DNA of 64,000 nucleotides from Terana coerulea (lineage: Eukaryota; Basidiomycota; Agaricomycetes; Polyporales; Phanerochaetaceae), in the NCBI GenBank assembly GCA_024811115.1, contig JAKOGH010000787.1, positions 47,918 to 111,917 of the forward strand. Direction: 5' to 3'. Shown in pieces: positions 46,162 to 57,344 of this stretch. The stretch's first letter is position 1. Each line of letters starts with the position of its first letter. The notes below the pieces were generated by a model, which made no database searches, was not told the origin of the DNA, and saw nothing but the letters and a program-made list of their open reading frames with translations. The translations under genes were made by a program, and so were the position numbers.

Positions 46162-48165
46162 CTATGAGCCCTCGCCGTCCTCCGTCCGCGCCTTCTTCGC
46201 GCTCCCGATGGCGGGCACGGCCTGCCCGCGCACGCCCGCGTCAGGCCCGCCGTCCGGCTCGACCGCCCGCTTCCGCTTCTCCCCTGCCCCTCGCCCGCGG
46301 CCGCAGGAGCAGAGTCCGAAGGCGCCGCCGCGTCCGCGTGCTTCTCGCCCTTGTCTTGGCGGCCGCCGCGTCCGCCGCCCCTACCGCCCCTACCGCCTCG
46401 TCCTCCGCGTCCACCCCGCCCGCCACGCCCACCGCGCCCACCCGCCCCGCGGTCGTCCTTGTTCGCGAAGAAGAGCGCGCGGCGCGCCGCAGCCTGCGCT
46501 CGCTCGACCTGGAACGCCTTCTCGTCGTCCTCTACACGCAGACACGGCGTCAGCCCTCGCGCCGCGCACGCACAGGGTGAAGAAGAAAAACAACGCACCT
46601 GGAAGCGTCGTCCATGTGACGGGCTTCGCGCCAAGCGTGCTGATTTTCGTGTTGACGTATTCCACGTCTTCGTCGGAGAGCGCGCGATCGAACGCGACGT
46701 AGCCCCAGCTGTCCGGCTTCGTGTACTGCACGAACGGCGCGCGCGCGAAGCGCTCCTTTAGCGGGCCCTGCGTGTGTCGCCGTCAGCGCGTGTCTCTTCG
46801 TCGCGCTCTTGTTTCGCGGCCGAGGGGGAAAGCGCGCACCTTGATCTCGTCGAAGCTCACGTCGCCCTCCGCGCCGTCGAACTTGAGCGTCGCGCGCGCG
46901 ACGAACGGCACGTCCGCGGCGGCGACGGACCCGCCGTCCGCGTCGCGCACGCGGAGCCTCTTGCCGAGGTACTCGAGCCACACCTCGGGCCTGCCGCCCT
47001 TGCCGCCCTTCGTGCCCTTGCCCGTGTCCTGCGGGCCCCGGCCCATCTCCTTGAACGCGTTGAAGCCCTTGCGGCCCTGGCCCGCGAGCGACTCTTGCGC
47101 ATCGTCGCCGCCTTGCCCGTGAGCCCCTTCTCCTTGATCTTCATCTCGCAGTAGGCCTCTCTGCGTGACGCACATGAGTTAGCACCAGGCATGATTGACA
47201 ACGAGATGGGTACCGCACTTTGACATGGTGAGCAGCGCCGCGCCGTTCCATGACGGCTTGGGATCCGCGGCCAGGAACTTGTCGACGGAGCTCATGTCGT
47301 CGAACTCCACAAACACGGAGCCCTAGACACGGGCGGTCAGAGGTCGACGGCGCGCAGCTGACGTGCCGGGCCATGGCGCACCTTGAACGTCTTGGGGTCG
47401 TCATCGCGGCGGCGCATGCGCACCGCGCTCGTACGGCCGTACTGGTTGAAGAACGCCTCCAGCTTTTCTCTTGGATCCCCGGGGGTCTCGTCGCCGAACC
47501 CTTTCTACGCCACCGAGTTCCGTTAGCAATGCAGAGACGACAGATGCAATGCGTCGTCCGACGACTCACGGCGTAGACACTCCGCTCGAACTGGCCCTTC
47601 GGCTCCGTCACCTCCGTCCGCCTGCGCACGTTCGTGCCCGCCTCGTCGACCTCCAGCGCGGTGCTCGTGTCCTCAGTGCCTTCGCAACCCACGCCACACC
47701 CAGCGGCGTGAACTCGCGCATGCGCTTGAACGACGCGACGGTGGCGATCGGCACCCAGTGCTCCGCGTTCGCGGTGTGCAGCGTCCACATGAACCTGCAG
47801 AAAAACGACACGCCATGAGCGTCATCGTCGCCGCAACAAGGAGGTGAGCGGCGAGGCGCGGCCATACTTGTCATACGGCAGGTTCGCGTCCGCGAAGTAG
47901 AATTCAACTAGGGCAGGGCAAACAAGATGGGCTTGAAACGAGGGCAGACGTGCAGTGTGTGGGGGCACGTACTTTGGCGCACGGCCCGCAGGACCTTATC
48001 CTGCTCGTCCGCTTCCGACATCTTGACGTTGCCTGAGGCGTCCGCCGCGGGTGCCTCTGTCAATGGCTCCGATGCCGCCTCTGGCGCAGCGGCGGCGACC
48101 GCTGGCTGTGCCTCCTCCGCCTTGATCTCGGCCAATTTGTCGGCCGACGCGGACACGGTTGCCAT
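46162..48165 (-). CDS. La-related RNA-binding protein (La/Lhp1 type)
   Basis: Nuclear RNA chaperone that binds the 3' oligo(U) of RNA polymerase III transcripts. The ATG at 48165 starts MATVSASADKLAEIKAEE, an Ala/Glu-rich leader. A La motif follows (VEFYFADANLPYDK, FMWTLHTANAEHWVPIATV, then MREFT), then RRM1 (GSVFVEFDDMSSVDKFLA), a linker with KGLTGKAATMRK, and a C-terminal RRM-like region (DSWGYVAFDRALSDEDVEY). Next is an RGG box of about ten GGR repeats and a basic tail ending KKARTEDGEGS* at 46162. Exons are joined by short introns, for example between the La motif half-helices near 47870-47790. The order La motif, RRM1, second RRM and charged tail is that of genuine La proteins rather than LARP1/4. 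Confidence 0.88.
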
Positions 48166-48338
48166 TTTCAAACGTCGCAGATAGCGCAGGCCCGAGTACG
48201 CTCGATTTGTTTTGGGTGTGGCGGGGAAAGGGGAAGCTTGTTCGACTCACGGACGGAGTCAAGTGTGAAAGCCTCGAGGGAAAATTGAATCAATTAGGCT
48301 TTGGCTATCTTATCAATTAACTACTATTTACGGTGTCT
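48166..48338. promoter_or_regulatory. Upstream region of the La gene
   Basis: The stretch between the La ATG and the MITE-like element end. The element lies within 175 nt of the start codon and so probably inside or next to the promoter. Confidence 0.35.
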
Positions 48339-49330
48339 TACTGTCACGTGCCCACTACTCGGCCGGCTACAGAACTCGGCCAGATAGCGATCCCCAACCT
48401 GTCTCTGCATACAGGGCAAATCGGGGTACCCAGACACACTGTGTAAGGTTGCAGTAGGCTCAAGAATAAATTTAGAACGCTCTTTGGCAATATTCGCGGA
48501 GATCGTCGAACTCTACCACTGAATCACACCGATTAGCCTTATTTGGAAGCTGGCTGGGATGGCTCTTCGACGGAAAACCTTCACCATACCTTGAGTTCTC
48601 CGTATAATCACTTCAAAAGTAATTTATATTGTAGCCCTATATATCTTATACACATCTATAATAATCTTGCATGCACTATCCTATGGGATTCATGACACAA
48701 ACAAGCACTGAGCCGTGGTAGGGTGTGAATGGCTGAGATGAAACAGACTTGATTGAATCACGGACTACAAGCCAAGGACTTAAGGACAGGTCACACAACT
48801 TGCCTTGTGTATGTATCATACCATAAGATGTAATATCACATACTTTTCCAAATTCCTCCGAATTTATGTGCCGAGCACAAGTGAGCTTCTGCTTATAGCA
48901 GTCCGGTGAGGACTGCAGATGGTGATCAGCATGGAAAATAATCATACGTGCAGGTGAATTATCTTAAATGGCACAAAAGCATACAGTATTATCTGTTCTA
49001 TACTGGCGTATGATTTCGAAGGTCATGAAGAATGCACGAGCTCACAATTGTGCTTGGACAACGGCCCTGTCGGGGCACTCTGCGCGGCCGGGCTCGTAAG
49101 CGCCCGCATTTTGGCGGGCGGAGTTCCCTGTCACCGGCCATTTCGACGCCTCGCGCACCAAAATATTCATGCACGTTGAAATACGGCAGATGAAAATGAA
49201 CGAAGGTCTGAGGTATGCTTTTGAGATGCTTGCCGACATTTTGAACCAGCAATCACGGAATTATGTGCAGAAATGAAGGTGTGGTGCCCCATTTGAGCTA
49301 GACTGGCCGAGTAGTGGGCATGTGACAGTA
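48339..49330. mobile_element. MITE-like element with 27-nt TIRs
   Basis: The left end TACTGTCACGTGCCCACTAC and continuing CTCGGCC (48339-48365) is matched by the reverse complement of the right end at 49330 with two mismatches over about 28 nt. If the outer TA is the target duplication, the TIR starts CTGTCAC and the element would fit the Tc1/mariner type, but the flank is too short to prove it. There is no transposase frame in the roughly 990 bp. A strong internal hairpin (CGCCCGC, ATTTTG, GCGGGCG) sits near 49101-49120. It is inserted just upstream of the La gene. Confidence 0.6.
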
Positions 49331-51138
49331 TTACCTACTCGGAAGCATGGGGATCGCGTCATAACGCCTCCTGTACCCCAGCACCTCAAATGTTTGTGAA
49401 TAAAATTACATGGGTGCAGGTAAGTTAGCTATATCTTGCTGCCTGTAGTACCATAACTGCCCACGGTACATTGTGCTCTAGAAATAGATTTAACAAGCTG
49501 CAGTTATCATGGAATCACCGGATTTGGAAGCCATCATGTTGGCGCCCAAAACATGCTTTCATCAATTTGATGGATTTACCATGTTGGGCATAGCAGCTCC
49601 ACAACGCCCTGCGAAGGTCCCGAAGCTGGTTCGCTGCGACCGCTTACGACCGGCATCGGAAACAGCACCTTCACAAGCCACAGCGACCTTCCGACAGGAA
49701 ACGGATGTGCTAGAAGGGTGTGTACGGCTGTGAGTGTGCTCTGTTCTGAAATGACATCGGAGTACGCCAGCTCAATCATCGCGGGAGTGGTGCTCATGAA
49801 GCGCTCATTCTTTGCCAGCACAGTTAGTGCTGCACCCGTGCTCATCCCGGAGGGCTATCGAGGATTTTCGCAGCGTCAAGCTCATTTTGAACGGCGACTT
49901 GGATGGTCACCGCAGACCCTATACCTCGATCATACGCCAACATACCGCCTGAGATGACACCCGTCTTGATGTCGGACATTCTTGAAAGTGCTATGGCTGT
50001 ACACTCCGCTCCTAAAAAAAAAACACCATGGTACGTGGTAAGCATCTGTCAGCCGGCAAGCTTGTGTGGTATCAGCATGCCCCCGTGCAGTTGATGTATT
50101 GACCGAAGAGCGCAGGATCTCCCGCATTGGACGTTGGATCGAGGTGACGTCGTCATTGCGACATTGCCCAAGGATGGCCGTCGCCTGAAAAATGCCTGGG
50201 CTGAACGAACGTTGTGTCTCCGCGCCACATGCGCCAACAGCTCAGCGCGCTCGCGGAGTCTATTGCACTCCGTCGACTCTATTGCCCCGTACCCTTTCCG
50301 TCACGGTGCGTGGTTTGGTACCGCCCATTACGTCCCGTGCATCCGCGTCGCACCAGCCGCACAGCTCTAGCGTCGACTCTGGGTGCCGCAGGCATGGATC
50401 TGTCGAATCTCACTGCAATCAGGCACGGCCGCCTCGTCGTCCGTCCGGTCGCGGCGCGCAGAACGCGCAAAGCTCAGTACTGGTCCTGCCGTTCAACGCC
50501 CCCCAGTGCGACGCTCCAAGCGTCTTGCCACGGCCCCCGTCGGATCTTCTTCCCGATGCACTCGCTTACGAGGAGCTGAATCATGCAGAGAAAGTTTAGG
50601 ACAGCGAAGCTGCTCGAGGCGGCAAGCGCGTTCCCGATGGTGCGAATCGCTCACACGGATGACAAAGTCCAGTGCGCACGCCGCTGATTCTCTGAAGGAT
50701 GCTGGACTTGATGAAGGTTGTTATTACCAAGGATTGCAAAGAGGGGATACATGACCTGGGGAATTGCTCGAAGGCGGCAGCCACACCCCTCGCGCATCAG
50801 GGCCATCCAGACCACGCAAGGTTTCCAAGCGCTGGCATGGTCGGGCGCGATCTTTCGAAAGGAAGACGGCCGGACAGGAGGTGCGGCAAAGCCTCGCGGG
50901 GCCTCGAACTCAATCAGGCAGACTATCAGCCACAGGCTGCTGCAGCTGACCGCCCGGGGCTGCTGCGATTGGAGGATCGGCGGACGAGCGGAAGGCCCCG
51001 CCGAATTCATTATGTACGGCATGTTCGCTGCTGCTTCGCCGCCCAGGGCTGCCTGCTCACTGGCGATCGCAGATTCGTGCCGTTCAGGGCGGGCGAGCGA
51101 CACCGCTGCTGCACGTAGGTTTGGGCGGACGCGCAGGC
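49331..51138. other. Gene-poor region with weak open frames
   Basis: Two adjacent minus-strand frames (50045-49842 and 49845-49576), preceded by a polypyrimidine tract and AG near 50018, could be exons of a short unknown gene or a relic (ISGGMLAYDRGIGSAVTIQV; AMIELAYSDVISEQS). I do not recognise them. GC-rich plus-strand frames at 50.2-51.1 kb have no motif. Confidence 0.3.
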
Positions 51139-51146
51139 TTATATAG
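51139..51146 (+). promoter_or_regulatory. TATA box of the Zn2Cys6 regulator gene
   Basis: TTATATAG lies about 340 nt upstream of the chosen ATG (51485). It is followed by pyrimidine-rich sequence typical of a fungal transcription start, implying a 5' UTR of about 300 nt that may contain an intron. Confidence 0.45.
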
Positions 51147-51484
51147 ACACCTCGATCCTCCCGGCCTCTCACCCAAACTCGCGCGTCCGTCGAAAGAAGG
51201 CCTGGCTCGCGATCCCTCTTGTCTCCGGGAACCATCACCCATCCCCGTCCTCACTCCATTTCCTTCACCCACCGTAAAGCGGTCCAACGGTGGAGCGACA
51301 CTAGCCAATGATGCTGCCCAAACGCTATCAGGCCTCGCTCCTCCCCATCGTGTTCCTCATCATCGCACGAGGACGCCGCTGTCGACTTGACTTCTGACTT
51401 GTTCTTCGCGCCCGAGTATGTTTCCCGAGATATAAGTACGTGGAAGTCGACCCTAAGTGAGTGCAGCCACCTCCTACTCTTGCC

Positions 51485-54400
51485 ATGTTCTTCACCTCTT
51501 ACGTGCACCCCTCCAAAATATTCACAGAACGCGAAGCCCCCATGTACTGCCCGCCGCCGCACCATCCCGACGCCTACTCCCCGACACCCGGCATGTACAT
51601 GGACTCTCCGCCGATGTACACCGACTCCCGGCATTCGTCCATGCAGCCTGTCGGCAGCTACCCGGTGTCCCTGTCTGCTGTGGCAAGCGGCGGCTACCAA
51701 GACGCGCCGCCCGTGAAGCGCATGCGCAAGGACGTCGAGAGTGCGGGCGCCGTTAGCCGCGCCCAGGGCGCCTGCACGCGCTGCAAGCGGCTCAAGGTAC
51801 GGTGCGAGGAACCTGTCACGGCCATGCGCTGACAACCCGTCGGGGCGCAGATGAAATGCAGCTTCGCGGACGACGACGCCGTCTGCGCACGGTGCATCGT
51901 CGGCGGCCACGACTGCGTCGTCCTCGGCCGCAAGCCGCGGTCCCCCGGGTACGTCCCTCACGCTCCCCTCTGGTCGCAGACGCAGGCCGCTCACGCGCGC
52001 GCCCCGCCGCCAGGATGCGCGAGATCCTGCGCAAGCAGATCAAGGAGAAGGACGCGCTGATCGACAGCCTGCTCAACAAGCTCAACCCGGCGTCCGCGGG
52101 CACGACCGCGCTCTCCATCAACCCCGCGCGCCTCGCGCTCAGCGCGGCGCAGCGCGCGACGTACCGCGACGTGCTGCTCTACTTTGACAAGGCGCACGCC
52201 GGCGCGGCGCATGTCGCTAACAACGCGGCAGCGGGCCGGCCGAAGATCGACGTGTCGGCGCTGGACGAGGCGTTCGAGGGCGCTTCGGACGAGGAGGAGG
52301 AGGGGGAGGGTGGCGACGGCGCCGGGGGTGCGGGCTCGAGGAGCTGCAGGCGTCCACGGCGGCGCTGCACATCCACCCGCTCCCCGCGCCGCGCGCGCCG
52401 GCGGGCCTCCTCGCGTCCGCCGCGCTCGCGAGCAAGCCGCGCGCCGCGTCGCCCGCGGTCCCCGGGCCCGGCGGGCGGCGCGAGCTCTGACCCAGACGAC
52501 GCGGACGCGGGCGAGTCCGGGATCGCGAATCTGGCTTACTTCGAACCTGGTACGCACCTATTTCCGGGCATGGAAATACACCCGCATGGCTCACTTTCGA
52601 TCGTGAACTTTACCATTATGTTTGTATATCTCTGTAGGGCCCTATGCGAATCTGGATCTCAGGCGCCTCATCGTCGAGCGGCAAGCGGCGCCGGACATCC
52701 TGCTCTCGGGCCTCATTAGCAACGAGGATGTCGGGAAGCTGTTTGATATGTGAGTGCCTTTGGGCGTGCCTCCGTTGGTGTTGTGGCTGACGGGCGATGT
52801 GATCAGATACTGGCAGTGGATTAATGTGGGCGTTGGACGTTCTGTGGTGGTTCGCGTACTGACGGGGCTGTAGCCGGTCATGCCCATCCTCGACGAGAAC
52901 ATCCACACCCCCGCCGCCGTCCTCGGCCGCTGCCCCTTCCTCTTCACCGTCAGTAAGTCCCCGCCTCCCTCCCCCTCCCCCGTCCTTTCCCGCGCGCTGT
53001 AGCCGTCCCGCCGCTCACGCCCGCGCCCTGGCAGTCTGCGCGATCACGTCCCGGTTCTACGACGCGAAGCCGCACGTGTACGCGATGGCGGTGCACATGG
53101 CGAAGGCGGCCGCCGCGAACGCGTTCCTCGACGGCTGCAAGACGGTCGAGATGTGCCAGGCGTACGCGCTCATGGCCGCGTACATGCCGCCCGCGCGCCG
53201 CTGGGACGAGGACCGCCAGTTCTTCTACAGCGGCATCGCCTTCCGGTGCGCCCTCTCGCTTTTTCTCTTTCTTTTCTGCCGCGCCAGTACACTCATGCTG
53301 GGGGCACTGTGATGTAGGTTGGCGATCGACCTCGAGCTGCACCGCGTGCCGGCCGTGCGCCCGGCGGACGAGCGCGGGCAGCGCGAGGTGCTGAACCGGC
53401 TGCGCACGCACATCATCTGCTACATCATCGACCGCTGCTTCTGCATCAACCTCGGCAAGCCGTTCATGATCCCCGAGGACGAGGTGCGCCCCCCCCTCGG
53501 TGTTGCATGTCGTATGTGGTCTGACTAAGGGCGGGGCGGGGCAGCTCATCCGCAACGCGGCGGCGCGCTTCCTCGGGTGGCCGCACACGCACGCGAGCGA
53601 CCGGTACATCGTCTCGCTCGTCGAGCTCTTCCGCATCATGACGCGCTTCGCGCAGCTCGCGAACCCGGGCGGCGAGGGCGCGTCCGGCCGGCACGTGCGT
53701 CGCCCTCTCGTGTCTGGCCATCGGTGCACGACTGACGCGCTGCCGCAGACGGGCGACCTGATGGCCGTGCACAGGGTGTTCTCGGAGGAGCTGAAGGCGT
53801 GGAATGAGGTGGCGATGGCGCGCTGCGCCGACGAGCTGTCGCCGCGCGCGCATGCGGACGACCGTCTCCGGATGGCCTTGATGACGTCGTGCGTGTCCCC
53901 TCCAACAGCCTTCCCGGGCGTCGCTTAATCCTTTGACGCTCCTAGCGTGTACGAGTACTGTCGGCTGGTGACCTTCTCGGCGGGTCTGCAGGAGGTGATG
54001 AAGCAAGACAGCCTCGAGGCAGACACGCTGTTTTACCCTGGTGTGAGTGCTGTCTTTCTGTCCCTCTTTGAACCTACGGATTAACGTTCGAACAGTGCCT
54101 GCAAGCGGCGTCGGCGGTGATCAACGTCGTCGTCGAGCGCATCCTCCCCGCCGGCTTCATCCGCTACTCGCCCGAGCACGTCTTCGCCCTCTCCGCCTTC
54201 GCCACCGTCGTCCTCACCAAAGTAAGCACCCCTCCCGCCCGCCGCCGCGCCTCCATCCTTCCCGCATCCCCCGCTCACGCTCACGCCACCACACAGTGCC
54301 TGCGCCCGGAGTACGCGTGCCGGCTCGACGCGCGGCAGGCCGCGCGCGTCGCGGCGCTGCTCACGCGCCTCCTCAGCGCGATCGACGCGGACGCGGACGG

Positions 54401-54870
54401 GCGCGACGCCGGGGACGCGACGCCGCGCCGCCGCTTCGCGCGCTTCCTCCGGCACCTCGTCGCGTCGCGCGCGTTCGAGCCGCGCCGCCGCGCCGTGAAG
54501 TGCCGCGCGGGCGCCGCGGCGGAAGCGTACGGCGCGGCCGATGTCGATGTCGCTGGCGCGTGCGCGGCGCAGGGCAACGGTCCGCACGGCGCGGCCCACG
54601 ACGAGTGCGCGATGGAGCCCGCGCGGGAGCAGGGCGCGGGCACGCCGTCTCCGCAGGCCCCTGCGCCCGGGGTACGGGGCGGCGCACGCCAAGATGGCGC
54701 CGTACCCGCTGCCGCTGCCCCCGCCGGCGGAGCTGGCGTTCCCGCCGGGCGGCGCGCCGTGGGACGCGGGCGACCCGCTGCAGGCGCTGTTCGCGTTCCC
54801 GGAGACGGCGGACGCGTACATGCCGGCGTTCATGGCGTTCCAGGACCAGGCCGCGAGCTGGTTCGCGTAG
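51485..54870 (+). CDS. Zn2Cys6 transcription factor with fungal-specific TF domain
   Basis: Nuclear regulator. The ATG at 51485 starts MFFTSYVHPSKIF; a downstream ATG at 51543 is possible. The zinc cluster is split by an intron: CTRCKRLK joined to MKCSFADDDAVCARC and then IVGGHDC, giving spacing C-2-C-6-C-8-C-2-C-6-C. A coiled linker follows (EILRKQIKEKDALIDSLLNK), then an acidic Glu/Gly-rich stretch. The middle homology region begins LRRLIVERQAAPDILLSGLI and continues VMPILDENIHTPAAVL, ICAITSRFYD, and FYSGIAFRLAIDLELHR, the Fungal_trans core. The C-terminus ends YMPAFMAFQDQAASWFA* at 54870. Third-position GC is extreme here. Three frame slips (about 52334, 52470 and 54675) at short G runs are needed for continuity. 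Target genes are unknown. Confidence 0.85.
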
Positions 54871-55009
54871 CTCCGCGCGCGCGCGCTGGGTTCTGCTTCT
54901 TGTGTTTTGGTGTATCTGGTTGTGAGTTTGTGGGACTGTTGTGTGTGGGACTTTGGAGTGACTGCTTTTCTTGCTGTATTGGTAGGATGCGTTGGTGGAT
55001 TCGCGTATC

Positions 55010-55135
55010 ACTGTGTAGCTATCATACGAATACACACTCTTGATCCCGTGCCCATTATCTTCCTCGAAGCAAAACATGTACATCTCCACGCCGTGTTGTC
55101 TTACAAGGACCGCGCGATAGTATTTCTTTCGTGGG
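55010..55135 (-). pseudogene. Relic of acylaminoacyl-peptidase C-terminus
   Basis: The minus strand reads RKKYYRAVLV, then GVEMYMFCFEEDNGHGIKSV and YSYDS. This matches the peptidase C-terminus at 40475-40590 (GKKYYHALKA, DVDMFCFKEDGHGIESV, YSYEA), including the catalytic-His segment. Nothing upstream of it belongs to a peptidase, and it has no start, so it is a fragment. It abuts the esterase-tail relic on its right with almost no spacer. Confidence 0.8.
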
Positions 55136-55250
55136 ATCGGAAGAGGCGCGCCGGTCGCGGCTTGTTGAAGAATTGGGGTTCACACCCTGAGTCTACTTGG
55201 CCAACTCAGGCAGTAAGCGGGGTTTGGGCGTGGTGATGAGGTAGCAGACA
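55131..55250 (+). pseudogene. Relic of SGNH esterase C-terminus and 3' flank
   Basis: The plus strand reads LKNWGSHPESTWPTQAVSGV, nearly the C-terminus of the esterase at 40806-42518 (LKNWGLHPESTWPTRPASVV). Similarity continues past the stop into the 3' flank (the GATGAGGTAGCAGACA region against GATGGGGTGGCGGACA). The 5' edge near 55131 matches the GGACATCAGAAGATCGCCGG region upstream of WLKNWG. Only about 120 nt is retained. Confidence 0.8.
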
Positions 55251-55300
55251 TGTATAGCGTTGTCTTTACAGGTATGCCGGGGCTGAAAAGATGCGAGGCC

Positions 55301-56795
55301 TCAGTGCTTCACAACTTCAATAACAACCTTGCCAACGTGCTTCTGGGCGTCCAGATACTCGTAAGCCTCCCGAGCGTGGTCGAAGGCGAAAACCTTGCTG
55401 ACGACGGGTCTGATCTCCTTCGCTGCGAGGAGACTGTTCATTTGCTCGAAACTGGTTCCACATAGCAGCTATTAGCACCATGAAAGATTTCTTTTTGCGG
55501 AGAGGCTTACTGCGTGCGAGAGCCGATGAGGACGCCTCGGACGACGATGCCTTTGAGCAGGATGTCCAGGACTTCCGAGCTCGAGGGCGCCGCCTATTGC
55601 GATACCAATGTAAGCCAGGAGTTTTTTTTCAAGAAGGAGGAACAATGCGCACCGCTCCCCGACAAACCCGACGACGTAAATTGAACCATTTATACGGACA
55701 GATTGCATCGACTTCTTGAAAGTCGCTGGTCCTCCAATCTCGAGCACATGGTCGACACCTACGCCTCCAGTCTGATACCAGCCAGTGAGCACTACCGCTT
55801 CACTATACACCATACAGCACCGCTTACGATATTGAGGACCTCCTTCTCCCAGTCGGGCGTCGTCCTGTAATTGATCAGATGGTTTGCACCGAGCTTCTTC
55901 GCCAGCGCGAGCTTCTCGTCCGACGACGACGTCGCAATGACGGTGCATCCGGACGCGACGGCGATCTGCAGCGCGAATCTGGGCGGTGTGCAGAGATGAG
56001 TGTCGCCACTCCGAGATATGATATGCGGGTCACTTGCAGAGCGACGCCGCCGGTCCCTTGAATGAGCACAGAATCACCGCCTTTGATAGGGGTGGGTCCG
56101 TGCAGGGCATTCCAGGCAGTGAGCGAAGCGCATCTGCGCAACTGTCAGCGACGGAAGTACGATAATGCGCGGGAAGAACACACCCAAGGGTGGACCCTTC
56201 GACCCAAGACAGATAAGCGGAATGCGAACCAAAGACTGGACGCAGTGCTCAGAATGAACTGCGACGGCCAGCGTAAAACAAAGCGCACCTCCGCCGCGAA
56301 CGTCTGGTATTCTGTCAGCACGCCGTCGACGCCGCCGCCGAGGCTGCCGTGGGCATGATGGGGCTGCACGTCGCCGAAGAGGTACTCTTGCAGGAAAATG
56401 GCGCAGACGCGGTCGCCGGCAGCCCACTTCGTGACCTCGTGGCCGACGGCGACGACTTCGCCGGCGACGTCTGAGGCGGGGACGACGTCGTCCTTCACGG
56501 GGCCCGGGTAGAGACTCTTGATAATCAAGAGGTCACGGTACTAAGAGTGTAGGCAAACGGTTTGAGATCGTTCACTCTGTGCGCTAGTTAAAAACATACG
56601 TTCAAGGATGCAGCGTGAACCTTCACAAGAACTTCCTTCGGTCCGGGCTGTGGAGTCGGAACCTCCCTCACGGTCAGGTTATGTATGCCATCCCGCTATA
56701 TAGATATGCATTTAGGCAATGTAGCGTCAAATACCAAGGGGCACGAAACTTACCTTGGGCAGATAGTACTGACGAGTTGATACTGGTGTAGTCAT
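55301..56795 (-). CDS. MDR-family alcohol dehydrogenase-like oxidoreductase
   Basis: NAD(P)H-dependent medium-chain dehydrogenase/reductase, probably cytosolic. The ATG at 56795 gives [14 protein letters not shown], spliced to [20 protein letters not shown] and [12 protein letters not shown]. The GroES-like domain continues [26 protein letters not shown], and [16 protein letters not shown]. The Rossmann part has [13 protein letters not shown], the dinucleotide motif [28 protein letters not shown], and [13 protein letters not shown]. The C-terminus reads [17 protein letters not shown] and ends VVIEVVKH* at 55301. Catalytic-zinc ligands of classical ADHs are not evident, so it fits the quinone-oxidoreductase-like zinc-type group. 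About seven introns. A TATA box lies about 65-70 nt upstream of the ATG. Substrate unknown. Confidence 0.87.
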
Positions 56796-56859
56796 CTTAG
56801 TGGAGTTGACGTCTGCAAAGGGTCGGAGGTGTTGTCGTTCTGCTGCTACAAGGACAGCC

Positions 56860-56867
56860 TATATATA
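56860..56867 (-). promoter_or_regulatory. TATA box of the MDR dehydrogenase gene
   Basis: TATATATA on the minus strand, about 65 nt upstream of the ATG at 56795. This is a convincing core promoter position. Confidence 0.55.
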
Positions 56868-57344
56868 CCATTGTGCTGCTGAGGGCGCTTCGCAGGCAGT
56901 AGACCTTCTAAATGGGATGGAAAACCTTCCGAGGTCCATGAGGGTACAGAATAAGCACAAGCTGTCTTAGACATACGCCGACACTCGGAAGTCGTACACT
57001 GACTTCAAAGGAAACGACAATCTTCGGTCCCCCTGCGATGAATCATAGCCCGACAACCCGGGAGATGCATGCAGTCTTCTACAAGCAAAAGTATGAGCAA
57101 ATCAGAAGAACAACATGAACATCCCAGAATCAAACGACTCACCAAGAAGAAAGCTGCATAGTCCTCCGGCCGGAGATGACTAACAGAAAACCTATATAGC
57201 TCCTGGTAGTTCTGGCCCTAACGTTCGATACGAAGAATCCGTGAACTTGCACGAATTAGGATAAAGTGCAGTATCAGCAGCAAATGCGAATGCAACGTAT
57301 GATATTTCAGTGTTCATGATACACGGAATAACGTGTCACATCAT
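56868..57344. other. Spacer, no gene recognised
   Basis: It lies between the MDR promoter and the 3' end of the PAH protein gene. No motif-bearing frame or repeat was seen. Confidence 0.4.

Noticed and set aside
46164..46761. Long plus-strand Pro/Arg-rich frames
   Set aside because: They are antisense shadows of the RGG-box and charged tail of the La gene; GC-rich repeats keep several frames open.
51991..54833. Long minus-strand Arg/Ala-rich frames across 52-55 kb
   Set aside because: They mirror the GC-rich Zn2Cys6 factor gene, have no motifs, and the sense frame carries the zinc cluster and TF domain.
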